Shown: positions 10,999-21,352 of the stretch, piece after piece
How positions within the stretch are numbered: position 1 is the first letter of the stretch
Layout of the letters: every line of letters starts with the position of its first letter
Assembly (NCBI GenBank): GCA_031178355.1
Contig: JAPSJC010000001.1
Location: forward strand, 60,669 to 124,668
Length of the DNA: 64,000 bases
From: Ureibacillus sp.
Lineage (GTDB): Bacteria > Bacillota > Bacilli > Bacillales_A > Planococcaceae
Direction: 5' to 3'
Notes under the pieces: generated by a model
Told to the model about the DNA's origin: nothing
Databases searched by the model: none
What the model saw: only the letters and a program-made list of their open reading frames with translations
Position numbers and translations under genes: made by a program

Positions 10999-11514
10999 GT
11001 GGAAGGCTTAATTATATTTATCATTATGGGGATACTAGCCTCATTAATGTCAAAAAATAAAGATAAACAACAACAAAAATCTATGCCTCCATTTAACAGT
11101 AAGCCAAATACAACAACTTACGAACAATATTCTCAGCCAAGTGTAGAGAAAAAAGGAAATTTATCAAAACCTAAAACTTTAGAAGATTTTGCTAAAGAAG
11201 TTTATGATCAATTAAACGAAAAAACAATTCAACCTAAAGACATTTATAACGAACAAAAATATAATGAAGTTACAACCGAAACCAAAGTACCAAAACATTC
11301 AATGCCAGTGACACAATTAGAAACTGGAAAGGTCCGTGACAGTCGGCCAACTTTAGATAATAACCGCTCTACAAAGCAGACGGTTAAACATGTGAATCAG
11401 GATGTTATAAAACAGAGTGAGATTGGTTCTTACGTTCCTAAAACAAAACAGGCATTGATTCAGGCAATTGTTGCCTCTGAAATTATTGGTCCTCCAAAAG
11501 CAAAACAAAGGTAA
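10999..11514 (+). CDS. Membrane-anchored hydrophilic protein downstream of floA
   Basis: I do not recognise a domain. The 171-residue product has one N-terminal hydrophobic segment (LIIFIIMGILASLM), then a long polar region rich in Lys, Gln and Thr that is likely disordered, then a short helix near the end (KQALIQAIVASEIIG). GTG 10999 follows GAAGGGAG at 10979-10986 with a rather long spacer. Its place, 39 bases behind floA and before a terminator, corresponds to yqfB in B. subtilis (a shorter protein), so it may be a third member of the sigmaW operon. A role in membrane-domain or envelope stress is only inferred from this. Confidence 0.7.
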   Translation: MEGLIIFIIMGILASLMSKNKDKQQQKSMPPFNSKPNTTTYEQYSQPSVEKKGNLSKPKTLEDFAKEVYDQLNEKTIQPKDIYNEQKYNEVTTETKVPKHSMPVTQLETGKVRDSRPTLDNNRSTKQTVKHVNQDVIKQSEIGSYVPKTKQALIQAIVASEIIGPPKAKQR

Positions 11515-11548
11515 CTTTATTCAACTCAAATGATAAAATAAATCATGT

Positions 11549-11592
11549 CCCCCTTTCCGAAAGCATATACTTTTGCGAAAGGGGGCGTTTTT
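11549..11592 (+). terminator. Intrinsic terminator after the floA operon
   Basis: CCCCCTTTC (11549-11557) pairs with GAAAGGGGG (11577-11585), with further pairing inside, followed by CGTTTTTATTT. The right arm also supplies the only ribosome-binding sequence for yqfC, and the loop carries a sigmaE-like -10 (CATATACT, 11564-11571). Confidence 0.88.
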
Positions 11593-11594
11593 AT

Positions 11595-11837
11595 TTGAAA
11601 AAATTGTTTCAAACCGAACCTTTAATAGAATTATTCAATTGTAACGAATTGCGATTAATTGGCCAGTATAAGTTCCTTGAAGCTTCTGACCAACATTGTG
11701 CTTTTCAGTATGAACAATTTTACATACGTGTAAAAGCAAAAAAAGTACATATTGATGTGTTAAAGGTGGAAGAATTAATATTACATGTTGAGGAGTTAGA
11801 GTCTATTGATATGAGAAAACAGGGTGATACAAGATGA
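11595..11837 (+). CDS. yqfC: Sporulation protein YqfC-like
   Basis: This is an 80-residue protein of the YqfC family, small proteins made in the mother cell during sporulation; molecular function unknown. The alternation around RLIGQYKFLEASDQHCAFQY and VHIDVLKVEELILHVEELES resembles the family's beta-rich core, but the N-terminal region seems shorter than in B. subtilis. TTG 11595 is preceded by AAAGGGGG (11578-11585), which lies in the right arm of the terminator hairpin. The stop overlaps the yqfD start (ATGA at 11834), as expected for a yqfCD operon. Identification leans on both context and sequence. Confidence 0.75.
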   Translation: MKKLFQTEPLIELFNCNELRLIGQYKFLEASDQHCAFQYEQFYIRVKAKKVHIDVLKVEELILHVEELESIDMRKQGDTR

Positions 11838-12961
11838 AGATTGATACGCGCCCTGTAGAAATTAAAATAACGAAGAATGAAAAGGTACATCAATTTATCC
11901 AAGGTTTACACCAAAAGAAAGTAAAAATTAAGAATTTAATTGTGAGAGACGAGGAAGTTACTTTTGAAATTTCTAGAAAAGAAGTAAAAATAGTTCGAGA
12001 AATTCGTAAGAAATATCGCTTAAAAATTAAAATTCGTTATCTAGAAACGACAAGAATCTTCCAAAAAGAAATTAGGACATTTATTGGATTATTATTATTG
12101 ATTATTTTACCTGTTGTACTCTCTCAATTTGTATGGAAAGTGGAAGTGGAGGCAGATACCCCTGAGATAAGGGTGGCAGTTGAAAAAGTAATTGCTGAAA
12201 AGCTTACACTTGATAGTCCTGTTTTTAAAAGTAATATTGAATCAGATTTTGAAATTAGACAATCGATTATGGAAGAATTAAGGGACCTCTCTTGGGTTCA
12301 TATTTTTAAAAATGGAAGTAAAATGACGATTGTACCGCAATTAGCTCCTATAACGGATGTAAAAGAACAAAAACCAGAACAATTAAATCATTTAGTTGCT
12401 GCTAAAAGCGGTGTAATTACTCATTTTGTTTTATCGAGTGGGGAAAGACGTGTAATGCCGAATAAGACTGTTTATGAGGGGGATACCCTTGTATCAGGTG
12501 TAATTACCGTTGGGGATAAATCTGTACCGATCGGAGCTGTAGGAGAAGTATACGCAGATTACTGGTTGGAAACAGAATTTACCATACCTAAAAAAGTCCA
12601 AATTACTTCTGCTACAGAAAGAAAATGGACAATCAACCTCAAACTAAATGAAAATGACGAAAAGGAGCAGGTACAATCGTTTCGAGAAGTCAACTTACCG
12701 GAGTGGATTTCAAGATTTATCGAAATCAGAGAAACGCAAGAGTACATTACTTCCAACCAAGAAATTACAGAAGACCAAATCGAATCATTTATTTTGCCAC
12801 TCTTGCACGAAAAAATTTTAAAGTCTTTACCGCCAAAAACGATTATAAAAAAGGAAAACATTTTGCAGGTTACCTTCGATGGTGATAAAGTGAAAGGGAA
12901 AGTCCTATTTTTGGTAAATGAGAATATTGCAAAACCATACCCTATTCGTCAAGGAGAATGA
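11834..12961 (+). CDS. yqfD: Sporulation protein YqfD
   Basis: YqfD is a conserved membrane protein of endospore formers, under sigmaE control in B. subtilis; its biochemical role is not known. The 375-residue protein has a basic N-terminal cytoplasmic domain (about 1-75), one membrane segment (FIGLLLLIILPVVLSQFVW) and a large external domain with a POTRA-like start (EVEVEADTPEIRVAVEKVIAE) and the motif AAKSGVITHFVLSSGERRVM. It overlaps yqfC by four bases, and phoH begins five bases after its stop, matching the B. subtilis order. Confidence 0.92.
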   Translation: MKIDTRPVEIKITKNEKVHQFIQGLHQKKVKIKNLIVRDEEVTFEISRKEVKIVREIRKKYRLKIKIRYLETTRIFQKEIRTFIGLLLLIILPVVLSQFVWKVEVEADTPEIRVAVEKVIAEKLTLDSPVFKSNIESDFEIRQSIMEELRDLSWVHIFKNGSKMTIVPQLAPITDVKEQKPEQLNHLVAAKSGVITHFVLSSGERRVMPNKTVYEGDTLVSGVITVGDKSVPIGAVGEVYADYWLETEFTIPKKVQITSATERKWTINLKLNENDEKEQVQSFREVNLPEWISRFIEIRETQEYITSNQEITEDQIESFILPLLHEKILKSLPPKTIIKKENILQVTFDGDKVKGKVLFLVNENIAKPYPIRQGE

Positions 12962-12965
12962 TTTA

Positions 12966-13922
12966 ATGTCAGAACAATTATCACAGCTACAAGTCGAAAA
13001 TCCAAATGAAGCAGTTATGTTACTTGGAATGAAGGATGCAAATATTAAATTAATCGAAGATACTTTTCAAGTACAGATAATAACTCGTGGAGAAGTCATT
13101 CAAATAACAGGTAATGAGGAAAATAAAAATCATGCAACAGCCCTTGTATCTGAACTTCTAAAAGTGATTAGAAAAGGAATCAATATTGATTTGCGTGATG
13201 TTGCGACAGCTATTGAAATGGTAAATAAAGGGACAATTGAATATTTTGCAGAGTTATACAATGAAGAAATCGCACGTAATAGTAAAGGTACTCCAATCCG
13301 AGCAAAAACCATAGGCCAACGCGAGTACATTAGGGCAATTCGTCATAGTGATTTAGTCTTTGGTATTGGTCCAGCAGGTACTGGTAAGACCTATTTAGCT
13401 GTGGTGATGGCTACCCAAGCGCTAAAAAATGGACATGTAAAACGTATTATATTAACACGTCCTGCTGTTGAAGCGGGGGAGTCATTAGGTTTCTTGCCAG
13501 GAGATTTGAAAGAGAAAGTAGATCCATATTTGCGACCACTTTATGATGCGTTACATGATATTTATGGTGCAGAACAAACACAACGATTAATAGAACGAGG
13601 TACAATTGAAATTGCACCACTTGCCTATATGCGTGGAAGAACCTTAGATGATGCTTTTGTAATTTTAGACGAAGCGCAAAATACGACACATGCTCAAATG
13701 AAAATGTTTTTAACAAGATTAGGTTTCGGTTCAAAGATGGTAATTACAGGAGACAAATCTCAAATTGACTTACCTAAAAATAACGAATCCGGACTAATAG
13801 TCGCTGAACGCACGTTAAAATATGTTAAAGACATTAATTTCCAAATATTAGAGGCAGGAGATGTTGTCCGTCACCCACTAGTAGCTAAGGTTATTCAGGC
13901 ATATACGGAACAAGAATTATAA
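12966..13922 (+). CDS. phoH: PhoH-family ATPase
   Basis: PhoH-like P-loop ATPases act with YbeY in RNA processing; exact activity is unsettled. The 318-residue protein has an N-terminal KH-like region (VQIITRGEVIQITGNEE), Walker A GPAGTGKTYLAV and Walker B FVILDEAQNTT. The frame is open upstream to 12918, but AAGGAGA at 12951-12957 places translation at ATG 12966. It is 318 residues against 319 in B. subtilis. A terminator follows, so ybeY is transcribed with pgpH instead. Confidence 0.97.
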   Translation: MSEQLSQLQVENPNEAVMLLGMKDANIKLIEDTFQVQIITRGEVIQITGNEENKNHATALVSELLKVIRKGINIDLRDVATAIEMVNKGTIEYFAELYNEEIARNSKGTPIRAKTIGQREYIRAIRHSDLVFGIGPAGTGKTYLAVVMATQALKNGHVKRIILTRPAVEAGESLGFLPGDLKEKVDPYLRPLYDALHDIYGAEQTQRLIERGTIEIAPLAYMRGRTLDDAFVILDEAQNTTHAQMKMFLTRLGFGSKMVITGDKSQIDLPKNNESGLIVAERTLKYVKDINFQILEAGDVVRHPLVAKVIQAYTEQEL

Positions 13923-13972
13923 CGACAGTTATAACCGTTTGGTAATTAAAATAAATTGGCGATATTAATGAG

Positions 13973-14001
13973 TGTGTACGATAATCGTACACATTTTTTT
14001 A
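13973..14001 (+). terminator. Intrinsic terminator after phoH
   Basis: TGTGTACGAT (13973-13982) and ATCGTACACA (13984-13993) are perfectly complementary and followed by TTTTTTT. The spacer is one base, so the innermost pairs must open to form the loop. Confidence 0.88.
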
Positions 14002-14086
14002 TTACAAATTTAATAAATTTGTATCAATCAATGAAATTAGTATAATAAATTGGTAAACTAGTATATATATACTATTGGGGGTGCGA

Positions 14087-16243
14087 ATGAATATGCACTA
14101 TAACAGGTTTTTAGATATCATTAATTTTCGAACATTTCTAGTTATTGTCCTCTTCGTTACAGGTCTATTACAATTCTTCTTAATGTTTGAGAATGTGAGA
14201 GGCGTAACTTATGATATAGAAACATTTGAATTAGCACCTGAGACAATTCGTTCCGCTAAAACGGTAGAAGATACTTATAAAACAGAAAAGGAAAGAGATG
14301 AGGCTGAAAGTACAGTAGAGCCAGTCTACTATTTTAATGACGAAACCGCGGATCATAGAATTGAACTCGTTACCTCTATATTTGAAATTATCTTTGATGT
14401 CCGATCAACCATTGACAGTAAAACAGATTTATCTCTAGAAACAGATGGAATAAGCTCTGGATCAACAGAACCTGAAAGAGATGAACAAATTAACGAACTA
14501 CGTGAAAAATTATCAGAGATTACTGAAAGTCAATCACAACTATTGTTTACCGATGAGCATTTATGGACAATTTTATCTAGTTCGAAAGCCGATTTACAAA
14601 CTGCAAGTACTATCATCCAATCTTCTATAAAAGCAAAACTTGAAGAACCAATTAGAAAAGAACAGCTCAATACAGTTAAAAATGCAATTGAAAATGAAAT
14701 TCGACAAAGTTCAAGAATCGAGAGTTCACTAGTAAATGCAGTAATTGTTATTGCAAGAGCGGCCATAGTAGAAACTGAATTTTTAGACCAAGAGAAAACA
14801 GAAGAGCTAAAAAAACAAGCACGTAATTCTGTAGAACCTACTCGAATTTTACAGGGACAAATTATCGTACAAGAAGGAGAACTTGTAGATCGAGAGGTAT
14901 ACCGCCAACTAGAACTACTAGGAATGTTAGATAATAATTCTTCATTAAATCCAATTTTGGGATTGATCATATTAATTATTATTCAGATGGCATTCCTATA
15001 TATATTATTTGATCGTTCTAAAAAGGAAATAACGCAAAAACGGAATGCATTACTTGTTACATCAATCGTTTATTCTTTATCCATTATAATAATGGAGTTA
15101 ATGAGTTTACTTGTAAATGAATTTGATGTAACTGTTGCCTTCCTTTACCCGACTGCACTTGCTACAATGCTTGTACGACTTTTATGTGATGATAGAACAG
15201 CTAGTTTAGTTACATTGTTAATTGCTACAGCTGCAGGGGTAATTTTCCAAGAAGGCTACGCTGCGGTGCTCCAAATGGATATTGCTCTTTATATCATGTT
15301 TGGTGGATTCGCGAGTATCTTCTTTATGAGAAGCATCGAAAAACGTTCCGATTTATTAAAAGCATGTGGTGTAGTAGCGATTATAAATGTGGCATTTATC
15401 GCATTTTATTTATTAATGATTCAAACAGAATATGGTTTGATGGAATTGTTATTCTATGGGATTGCTGCTCTAGTATCAGGAATACTTTCTGGAGCATTAA
15501 CGATGGGATTATTACCATTCTTTGAATCAGCATTTGGTTTGTTGTCGACAATGAGATTGATTGAGCTATCAAATCCAAACCATCCTTTATTTAAAAAATT
15601 ATTAACTGAAACACCTGGTACGTACCATCATAGTATTATGGTTGCTAATTTAGCAGAGGCTGCCTGTGAGGCAATTGATGCAGATGGCTTTCTAGCAAGA
15701 GTTGGTTGTTATTATCATGATATTGGTAAAACGAAAAGACCGGCATTCTTTATTGAAAACCAAATGTCTGGAATTAATCCGCATGATTCACTACCTCCTG
15801 AGCGAAGTGCTGAAATTATTATCGCGCACACTACTGATGGAGCAGAATTATTAAGAAAATATAAAATGCCGAAGGAAATTATTGATATCGCTTTACAACA
15901 TCACGGTACAAGTACATTAAAATACTTTGTTCATAAAGCAAAAGCAGAAGGTAAAGAGGTTAACGAAGAACAATATTCATATTCGGGGCCTAAACCGCAG
16001 ACAAAAGAAGCTGCAGTAATAAGTATCGCTGACAGTGTTGAAGCGGCCGTGCGTTCTATGAAAAACCCAAATAGTGATAAAGTACGTGATTTAGTCCATT
16101 CCATCATTCAAAGTAAAGTGCAAGAACATCAATTTGATGAATGTGATGTTTCGATTAAAGAGTTGAAAATTATTGAACAAGTATTATGTGAAACATTAAA
16201 TGGGATCTTCCACTCTCGAATAGAATATCCAAAAGAGAGTTGA
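14087..16243 (+). CDS. pgpH: 7TM-HD cyclic-di-AMP phosphodiesterase PgpH
   Basis: PgpH degrades the second messenger c-di-AMP. The roughly 718-residue protein has an N-terminal membrane anchor (FRTFLVIVLFVTGLLQFFLM), a large extracellular 7TMR-HDED domain (to about residue 285), seven membrane segments (about 290-490) and a cytoplasmic HD domain with TPGTYHHSIMV and CYYHDIGKTKRP, plus LQHHGTS further on. GGGGG at 14077-14081 favours ATG 14087 or 14093 over the upstream TTG 14075. It corresponds to B. subtilis YqfF and heads the ybeY-dgkA-cdd-era run. Confidence 0.95.
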   Translation: MNMHYNRFLDIINFRTFLVIVLFVTGLLQFFLMFENVRGVTYDIETFELAPETIRSAKTVEDTYKTEKERDEAESTVEPVYYFNDETADHRIELVTSIFEIIFDVRSTIDSKTDLSLETDGISSGSTEPERDEQINELREKLSEITESQSQLLFTDEHLWTILSSSKADLQTASTIIQSSIKAKLEEPIRKEQLNTVKNAIENEIRQSSRIESSLVNAVIVIARAAIVETEFLDQEKTEELKKQARNSVEPTRILQGQIIVQEGELVDREVYRQLELLGMLDNNSSLNPILGLIILIIIQMAFLYILFDRSKKEITQKRNALLVTSIVYSLSIIIMELMSLLVNEFDVTVAFLYPTALATMLVRLLCDDRTASLVTLLIATAAGVIFQEGYAAVLQMDIALYIMFGGFASIFFMRSIEKRSDLLKACGVVAIINVAFIAFYLLMIQTEYGLMELLFYGIAALVSGILSGALTMGLLPFFESAFGLLSTMRLIELSNPNHPLFKKLLTETPGTYHHSIMVANLAEAACEAIDADGFLARVGCYYHDIGKTKRPAFFIENQMSGINPHDSLPPERSAEIIIAHTTDGAELLRKYKMPKEIIDIALQHHGTSTLKYFVHKAKAEGKEVNEEQYSYSGPKPQTKEAAVISIADSVEAAVRSMKNPNSDKVRDLVHSIIQSKVQEHQFDECDVSIKELKIIEQVLCETLNGIFHSRIEYPKES

Positions 16244-16273
16244 TGGTCTTGGTCATTTCGATCGGAGGAAAGC

Positions 16274-16747
16274 ATGGGTATTAATATTGATTTTTTAGAT
16301 GAAACAAATGAAGTGAAAGAGAACCATATTCAACTTGTTGAAAAGTTAGTCCAACATGCAGCGGAAATTGAAAAAATTGAAGATGGTAGTGAAGTTTCGA
16401 TTACTTTCGTTACAAATGAAGCTATCCATGAAATTAACCGCACATATCGTGATAAAGATCAACCAACAGATGTTATTTCTTTTGCACTAGAGGAAATAGG
16501 TGAAGGAGAAATTGAAATTGTTGGGGAAGGTATGCCAAGAGTGCTAGGCGATATTATTATTTCTATTGATCGCACGAAGGAGCAAGCTGAAGAATACGGC
16601 CATTCCTTTGAGAGAGAACTGGGATTTTTGGCTGTTCATGGATTTTTGCATCTATTAGGCTACGACCATATGACGACTGAAGATGAAAGGGTAATGTTCG
16701 GTAAACAAGATGAAATTTTATCTTCATTCGGTCTAGGTCGTGAATAA
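16274..16747 (+). CDS. ybeY: Endoribonuclease / rRNA maturation factor YbeY
   Basis: YbeY takes part in 16S rRNA 3'-end maturation and 70S ribosome quality control. The 157-residue protein carries the zinc-binding signature [17 protein letters not shown] with three histidines, preceded by the conserved [16 protein letters not shown] at 16262-16267 supports ATG 16274. It is two bases from dgkA, and the pair sits between pgpH and cdd as in B. subtilis. Confidence 0.97.
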   Translation: MGINIDFLDETNEVKENHIQLVEKLVQHAAEIEKIEDGSEVSITFVTNEAIHEINRTYRDKDQPTDVISFALEEIGEGEIEIVGEGMPRVLGDIIISIDRTKEQAEEYGHSFERELGFLAVHGFLHLLGYDHMTTEDERVMFGKQDEILSSFGLGRE

Positions 16748-16749
16748 TA

Positions 16750-17106
16750 ATGGATTTGTTAAAACTCATTAAATCTTTTGGCTATGCAATAGAGGGTATT
16801 CTTAGCGCCTTAAAACAGCAAAACATGCGAATTCATATCATAAGCACGTTGATCGTAATTGTTGCAGCTCTTTTAACAGGAATATCAACTACTGAATGGT
16901 TGGCTATTATTTTGATTGTTTCTTTAGTTATTGGTTCAGAGATGATTAATTGTGCAATTGAAAGTGTGGTTGACCTTGCTTCTCCGGATTTTCATCCACT
17001 CGCTAAGCAAGCAAAAGATATTGCGGCAGGAGCGGTTTTGGTATTTGCTATAACGAGTGTTATTATTGGTTTGATTATTTTCTTGCCAAAATGGTTTACT
17101 AATTAA
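16750..17106 (+). CDS. dgkA: Diacylglycerol/undecaprenol kinase family protein
   Basis: In B. subtilis this family member phosphorylates undecaprenol, feeding lipid carrier to wall synthesis. The 118-residue integral membrane protein has an N-terminal amphipathic segment (SFGYAIEGILSALKQQNMRI) and three membrane helices, with the catalytic motif GSEMINCAIESVVDLAS between helices 2 and 3. ATG 16750 is two bases after the ybeY stop, so translational coupling is likely. The paralog choice (DgkA versus UdpK) is by homology and synteny. Confidence 0.94.
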   Translation: MDLLKLIKSFGYAIEGILSALKQQNMRIHIISTLIVIVAALLTGISTTEWLAIILIVSLVIGSEMINCAIESVVDLASPDFHPLAKQAKDIAAGAVLVFAITSVIIGLIIFLPKWFTN

Positions 17107-18442
<1,336 letters not shown>

Positions 18443-18492
18443 AATCTGTGACAAATATTAAAATTTAATCTACAGAAAAAATTAATTATAGT

Positions 18493-18722
18493 AACAAGCA
18501 GCTTATTACTTTATAAGCAAGTTGTTCGAACGTTAAAGATGCAGGTGGAGACTCGTTCGAAAAATGCTAAAGCATTTGCTCCTGCGAGGTAAATTCGACG
18601 GGACTCCTTGAACAGTGTCGAGCCCAAGCATAGTTTACGAGTATGGGCTCGAGGGTGGCCCGAGGAAAGCAAGCCTGCTCCTACGGTTACTCGTCGTACA
18701 AACCATTTTCGTCGGAAACGAA
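18493..18722. repeat. Structured intergenic repeat-like element
   Basis: This stretch is richer in GC than its surroundings and is packed with inverted repeats: GCTTAT/ATAAGC near 18501-18518, AAATGCT/AGCATTT (18562-18577) and TCGAGCCCA/TGGGCTCGA (18618-18626 with 18644-18652). The run CCCGAGGAAAGCAAGCCTGC near 18659-18678 resembles the abundant palindromic intergenic repeats I recall from other Bacillales. No reading frame of interest is present. Copy number cannot be seen in this window. Confidence 0.55.
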
Positions 18723-18737
18723 CGATACTATATCAAC

Positions 18738-18783
18738 AAAGTACATTCCAAAATTATTGAATAATAGGAATGTGCTTTTTTTT
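18738..18783 (+). terminator. Intrinsic terminator ending the era transcript
   Basis: AAAGTACATTCC (18738-18749) pairs with GGAATGTGCTTT (18768-18779) with one G-U pair, extended by ATTATT/AATAAT inside, followed by a run of T. Confidence 0.88.
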
Positions 18784-18898
18784 GTGACCATATTTATATT
18801 TATAGAATAATGGGGAATTCGAGAAAAATATAAGCATAAAAGGGATATTTCTAACATTTGTTGAATAAATAAGTGTGAGTGTTCGAAGGGGGAATTGT

Positions 18899-19807
18899 AT
18901 GTTAAATAAATTATCATTACCGGTAATTGTAGCACCAATGTTCTTAGTTTCAAGTGTAGAATTAGTCATAGAATCCTGTAAAAACGGGCTTGTTGGTTCA
19001 ATACCAATGTTAAATGCACGGACAGAAGAAGATGCGAAAATGATGTTAAAACGGTTGAAAGAGGCTTTACCAACTGAACCATGGGCAGTTAACTTTATGG
19101 CCCATAAAACAAATAAACGATATGATTCTGATTTGGAACTTATCAAAAAGTACCAACCACCAATTGTTATTGCTTCGTTGGGTCATCCAGGTTTAGTTGC
19201 TGAAGTTGTTCATAGTTATGGTGGTTTAGTATTTTCTGACGTTGCCACTGTTAAACATGCTAAAAAAGCAGTGGAAGCAAATGTAGATGGACTAATTTTA
19301 GTCGCTGCAGGTGCAGGTGGACATGCGGGAACTCTTAATCCATTTGCATTTATTACTGCAGTTAAAGAGTTTTGGAATGGTTATACAATATTAGCTGGTA
19401 GTATATCCAATGGTAAGGATATATTGGCAGCACAGATTATGGGAGCAGATATTGTATATATGGGTACTAAGTTTATACCGACAATAGAGAGTGCAGCTTT
19501 TGAAGAGTATAAACAAATGTTAGTTGACTCAACAATAGAAGATGTCGTATATACTGATGCAATCAGTGGTGTTCATGCAAACTTCCTTAAACCAAGTTTA
19601 ATTAAAAATAACCTAGATCCAAAGAATTTAATGTCAAAAGATACAATTGATTTTTCACATATGGACGAATTAAAAGCATGGCGCGATGTTTGGTCTGCAG
19701 GGCATGGTGTTTCATCTATCAAGTCGATTGACAGTGTTACAAATGTTGTGAAGAAACTAAAAGAAGAATATGTGGAAGCTAAGTCAAATTTAACAACTTT
19801 CGTTTAA
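18899..19807 (+). CDS. Nitronate monooxygenase family flavoprotein
   Basis: This is a TIM-barrel FMN enzyme of the nitronate monooxygenase / 2-nitropropane dioxygenase family, which oxidises alkyl nitronates such as propionate 3-nitronate. The 302-residue protein starts VIVAPMFLVSSVELVIE, has the NFM substrate-pocket motif (WAVNFMAHKTNK), the catalytic-region LILVAAGAGGHAGTLNPFAF and FMN phosphate motifs LAGSIS and GADIVYMGTKF. GAAGGGGG at 18885-18892 supports ATG 18899 over an upstream in-frame start at 18875. The gene is monocistronic between two terminators; the true substrate is unknown. Confidence 0.88.
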   Translation: MLNKLSLPVIVAPMFLVSSVELVIESCKNGLVGSIPMLNARTEEDAKMMLKRLKEALPTEPWAVNFMAHKTNKRYDSDLELIKKYQPPIVIASLGHPGLVAEVVHSYGGLVFSDVATVKHAKKAVEANVDGLILVAAGAGGHAGTLNPFAFITAVKEFWNGYTILAGSISNGKDILAAQIMGADIVYMGTKFIPTIESAAFEEYKQMLVDSTIEDVVYTDAISGVHANFLKPSLIKNNLDPKNLMSKDTIDFSHMDELKAWRDVWSAGHGVSSIKSIDSVTNVVKKLKEEYVEAKSNLTTFV

Positions 19808-19821
19808 TGTAAATACAGTTC

Positions 19822-19853
19822 AAAACCTCGGCCTTAAATTGGTTCGGGGTTTT
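19822..19853 (+). terminator. Probable terminator after the monooxygenase gene
   Basis: AAAACCTCG (19822-19830) pairs with CGGGGTTTT (19845-19853) with one G-U pair. The T run is only four bases, so efficiency is uncertain. Confidence 0.65.
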
Positions 19854-19902
19854 ACTATATGATGTATAATAGAGTTAATGAATACTCGAAGGAAGTGCGA
19901 TA

Positions 19903-20679
19903 TTGTTACATAAATGGGAAGGCATCGTTTTAAAATCACGTGCTTATGGCGAATCTAATAAAATTGTTACGCTATTAACAAGAGAAGCAGGGAAAGTCAC
20001 TGTAATGGCACGTGGAGCAAAGAAACCTACTAGTCGTTTAGCAGGAATTACACAAACCTTTATGCATGGAATGTATGTATGTCAAAGAACTAGTGGAATG
20101 GGGACTCTTCAACAGGGGGAACATTTACAATCGATGCGGCACATTCAAACAGATATAATTGCGACTGCTTATGCTAGTTATATCGTTGAGATAATAGATC
20201 GTTTAATAGAGGAAGGGAAATCTGAACCCTTTGCATTTGATGTATTACAACAAGCATTAAATGCTATTGAAGAAGGATATGACCCTGAAGCAATAACCTT
20301 ATTTGTAGATTGGAAAATGCTACCGTATACAGGTGTTCAGCCGATTTTACACGCATGTGCTTCATGTGGTGCGGTGGACGGAGAATTTGCGTTTTCGTTC
20401 TCACAAGGAGGATTTATATGTCACAGGTGTTTCCAATTGGACCCATATCTCATCAGATTAAAACCAACACAATTGAAACTAATCCGTATGTTTTATATGG
20501 TACCAATTGAACAATTGGGAAAATTAGAACTAAAACGAGAAACAAAAAGGTTTATTAAGAAAATTGTTACTACAATTTATGAAGAACAAACTGGTATACG
20601 TTTGAAATCAAGAACATTTATTGAACAATTAGAAAGAACGCCTGATTTATTTCCTGGAAAAACAGAACATGAAGAGTAA
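19903..20679 (+). CDS. recO: DNA repair protein RecO
   Basis: RecO helps load RecA on SSB-coated DNA in recombinational repair. The 258-residue protein has the N-terminal OB fold (WEGIVLKSRAYGESNKIVTL, then ARGAKKPTSRLAG) and a helical C-terminal domain with a zinc site (ACASCG and CHRC). The start is TTG 19903 after GAAGGAAG at 19889-19896, giving the family-typical N terminus. It lies downstream of era as in B. subtilis but is separated from it by the monooxygenase gene. It converges with the next, minus-strand gene. Confidence 0.95.
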   Translation: MLHKWEGIVLKSRAYGESNKIVTLLTREAGKVTVMARGAKKPTSRLAGITQTFMHGMYVCQRTSGMGTLQQGEHLQSMRHIQTDIIATAYASYIVEIIDRLIEEGKSEPFAFDVLQQALNAIEEGYDPEAITLFVDWKMLPYTGVQPILHACASCGAVDGEFAFSFSQGGFICHRCFQLDPYLIRLKPTQLKLIRMFYMVPIEQLGKLELKRETKRFIKKIVTTIYEEQTGIRLKSRTFIEQLERTPDLFPGKTEHEE

Positions 20680-20683
20680 CAGA

Positions 20684-20705
20684 AGGTTAGCAATATAGCT
20701 AACCT
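20684..20705. terminator. Hairpin between convergent recO and hypothetical gene
   Basis: AGGTTAGC (20684-20691) and GCTAACCT (20698-20705) form a perfect eight-base stem directly against both stop codons. Neither side has a T run, so termination here is possible but unproven. Confidence 0.45.
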
Positions 20706-21187
20706 CATGTTCTAAGTTCAGCTAAAATAGGCATTAGATCATCCTTAAATGCTTGCCAAAACTGTTCTACAAGTTGAGGAAGGAAAGTTTGATTATTAAA
20801 TTCAATAAGCTCGTTATAAAGGGCTATAATTTTATCGTCAATCAAACGTAAACGATGATTCAAGTTATTTCGATCTGTTTCCTTGTGAATTATAATATAA
20901 GATTCAATGATTAAATCGAGCTGATTTGCTTTTTTACTTAGTAATTCATATGCATTTTTATGAAATGTACCAATTGATGTATTCAAATTAATATTTTTTC
21001 GGTGATTTGAAGCTAATTCTTTCAGTTCACTGAGCCTAATGTTTGCTGTAAATAAAATGTGATTAGCAGAATAGTGAGTTGGCAATTCATAGTTTAAAAT
21101 TGAATTCACTATAAATTGTAGTTGTTCACATAAATCAGTTTTAGGTCTTTCTTCGAATTGTTTTTTTGAAAAAGTTTGAAAGAACAT
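20705..21187 (-). CDS. Hypothetical helical cytoplasmic protein
   Basis: I do not recognise this 160-residue protein. It has no signal peptide or membrane segment, is rich in Leu, Asn and charged residues, and reads as mostly alpha-helical with possible coiled-coil stretches (SELKELASNHRKNINLNTSI, and the C-terminal EFNNQTFLPQLVEQFWQAFK). ATG 21187 is preceded on its own strand by GGGGGT about nine bases away, which supports real translation. It lies between recO (convergent) and glyQS (same strand, separated by a terminator), so it is probably expressed alone. Function unknown. Confidence 0.65.
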   Translation of the reverse strand: MFFQTFSKKQFEERPKTDLCEQLQFIVNSILNYELPTHYSANHILFTANIRLSELKELASNHRKNINLNTSIGTFHKNAYELLSKKANQLDLIIESYIIIHKETDRNNLNHRLRLIDDKIIALYNELIEFNNQTFLPQLVEQFWQAFKDDLMPILAELRT

Positions 21188-21352
21188 AATTCAAAACCCC
21201 CATTATTTTTATCCCCTACCATTAATATAACGAATTGGTAAATCCTTTTCATTAGAAAATTGAATATTTAGAAAAGTGATATTAATTTAAATGGGAAAAT
21301 GGTGGGTACTTCTCTAAGTGAACCATTACGTACATATTTCAATTAACTTATC

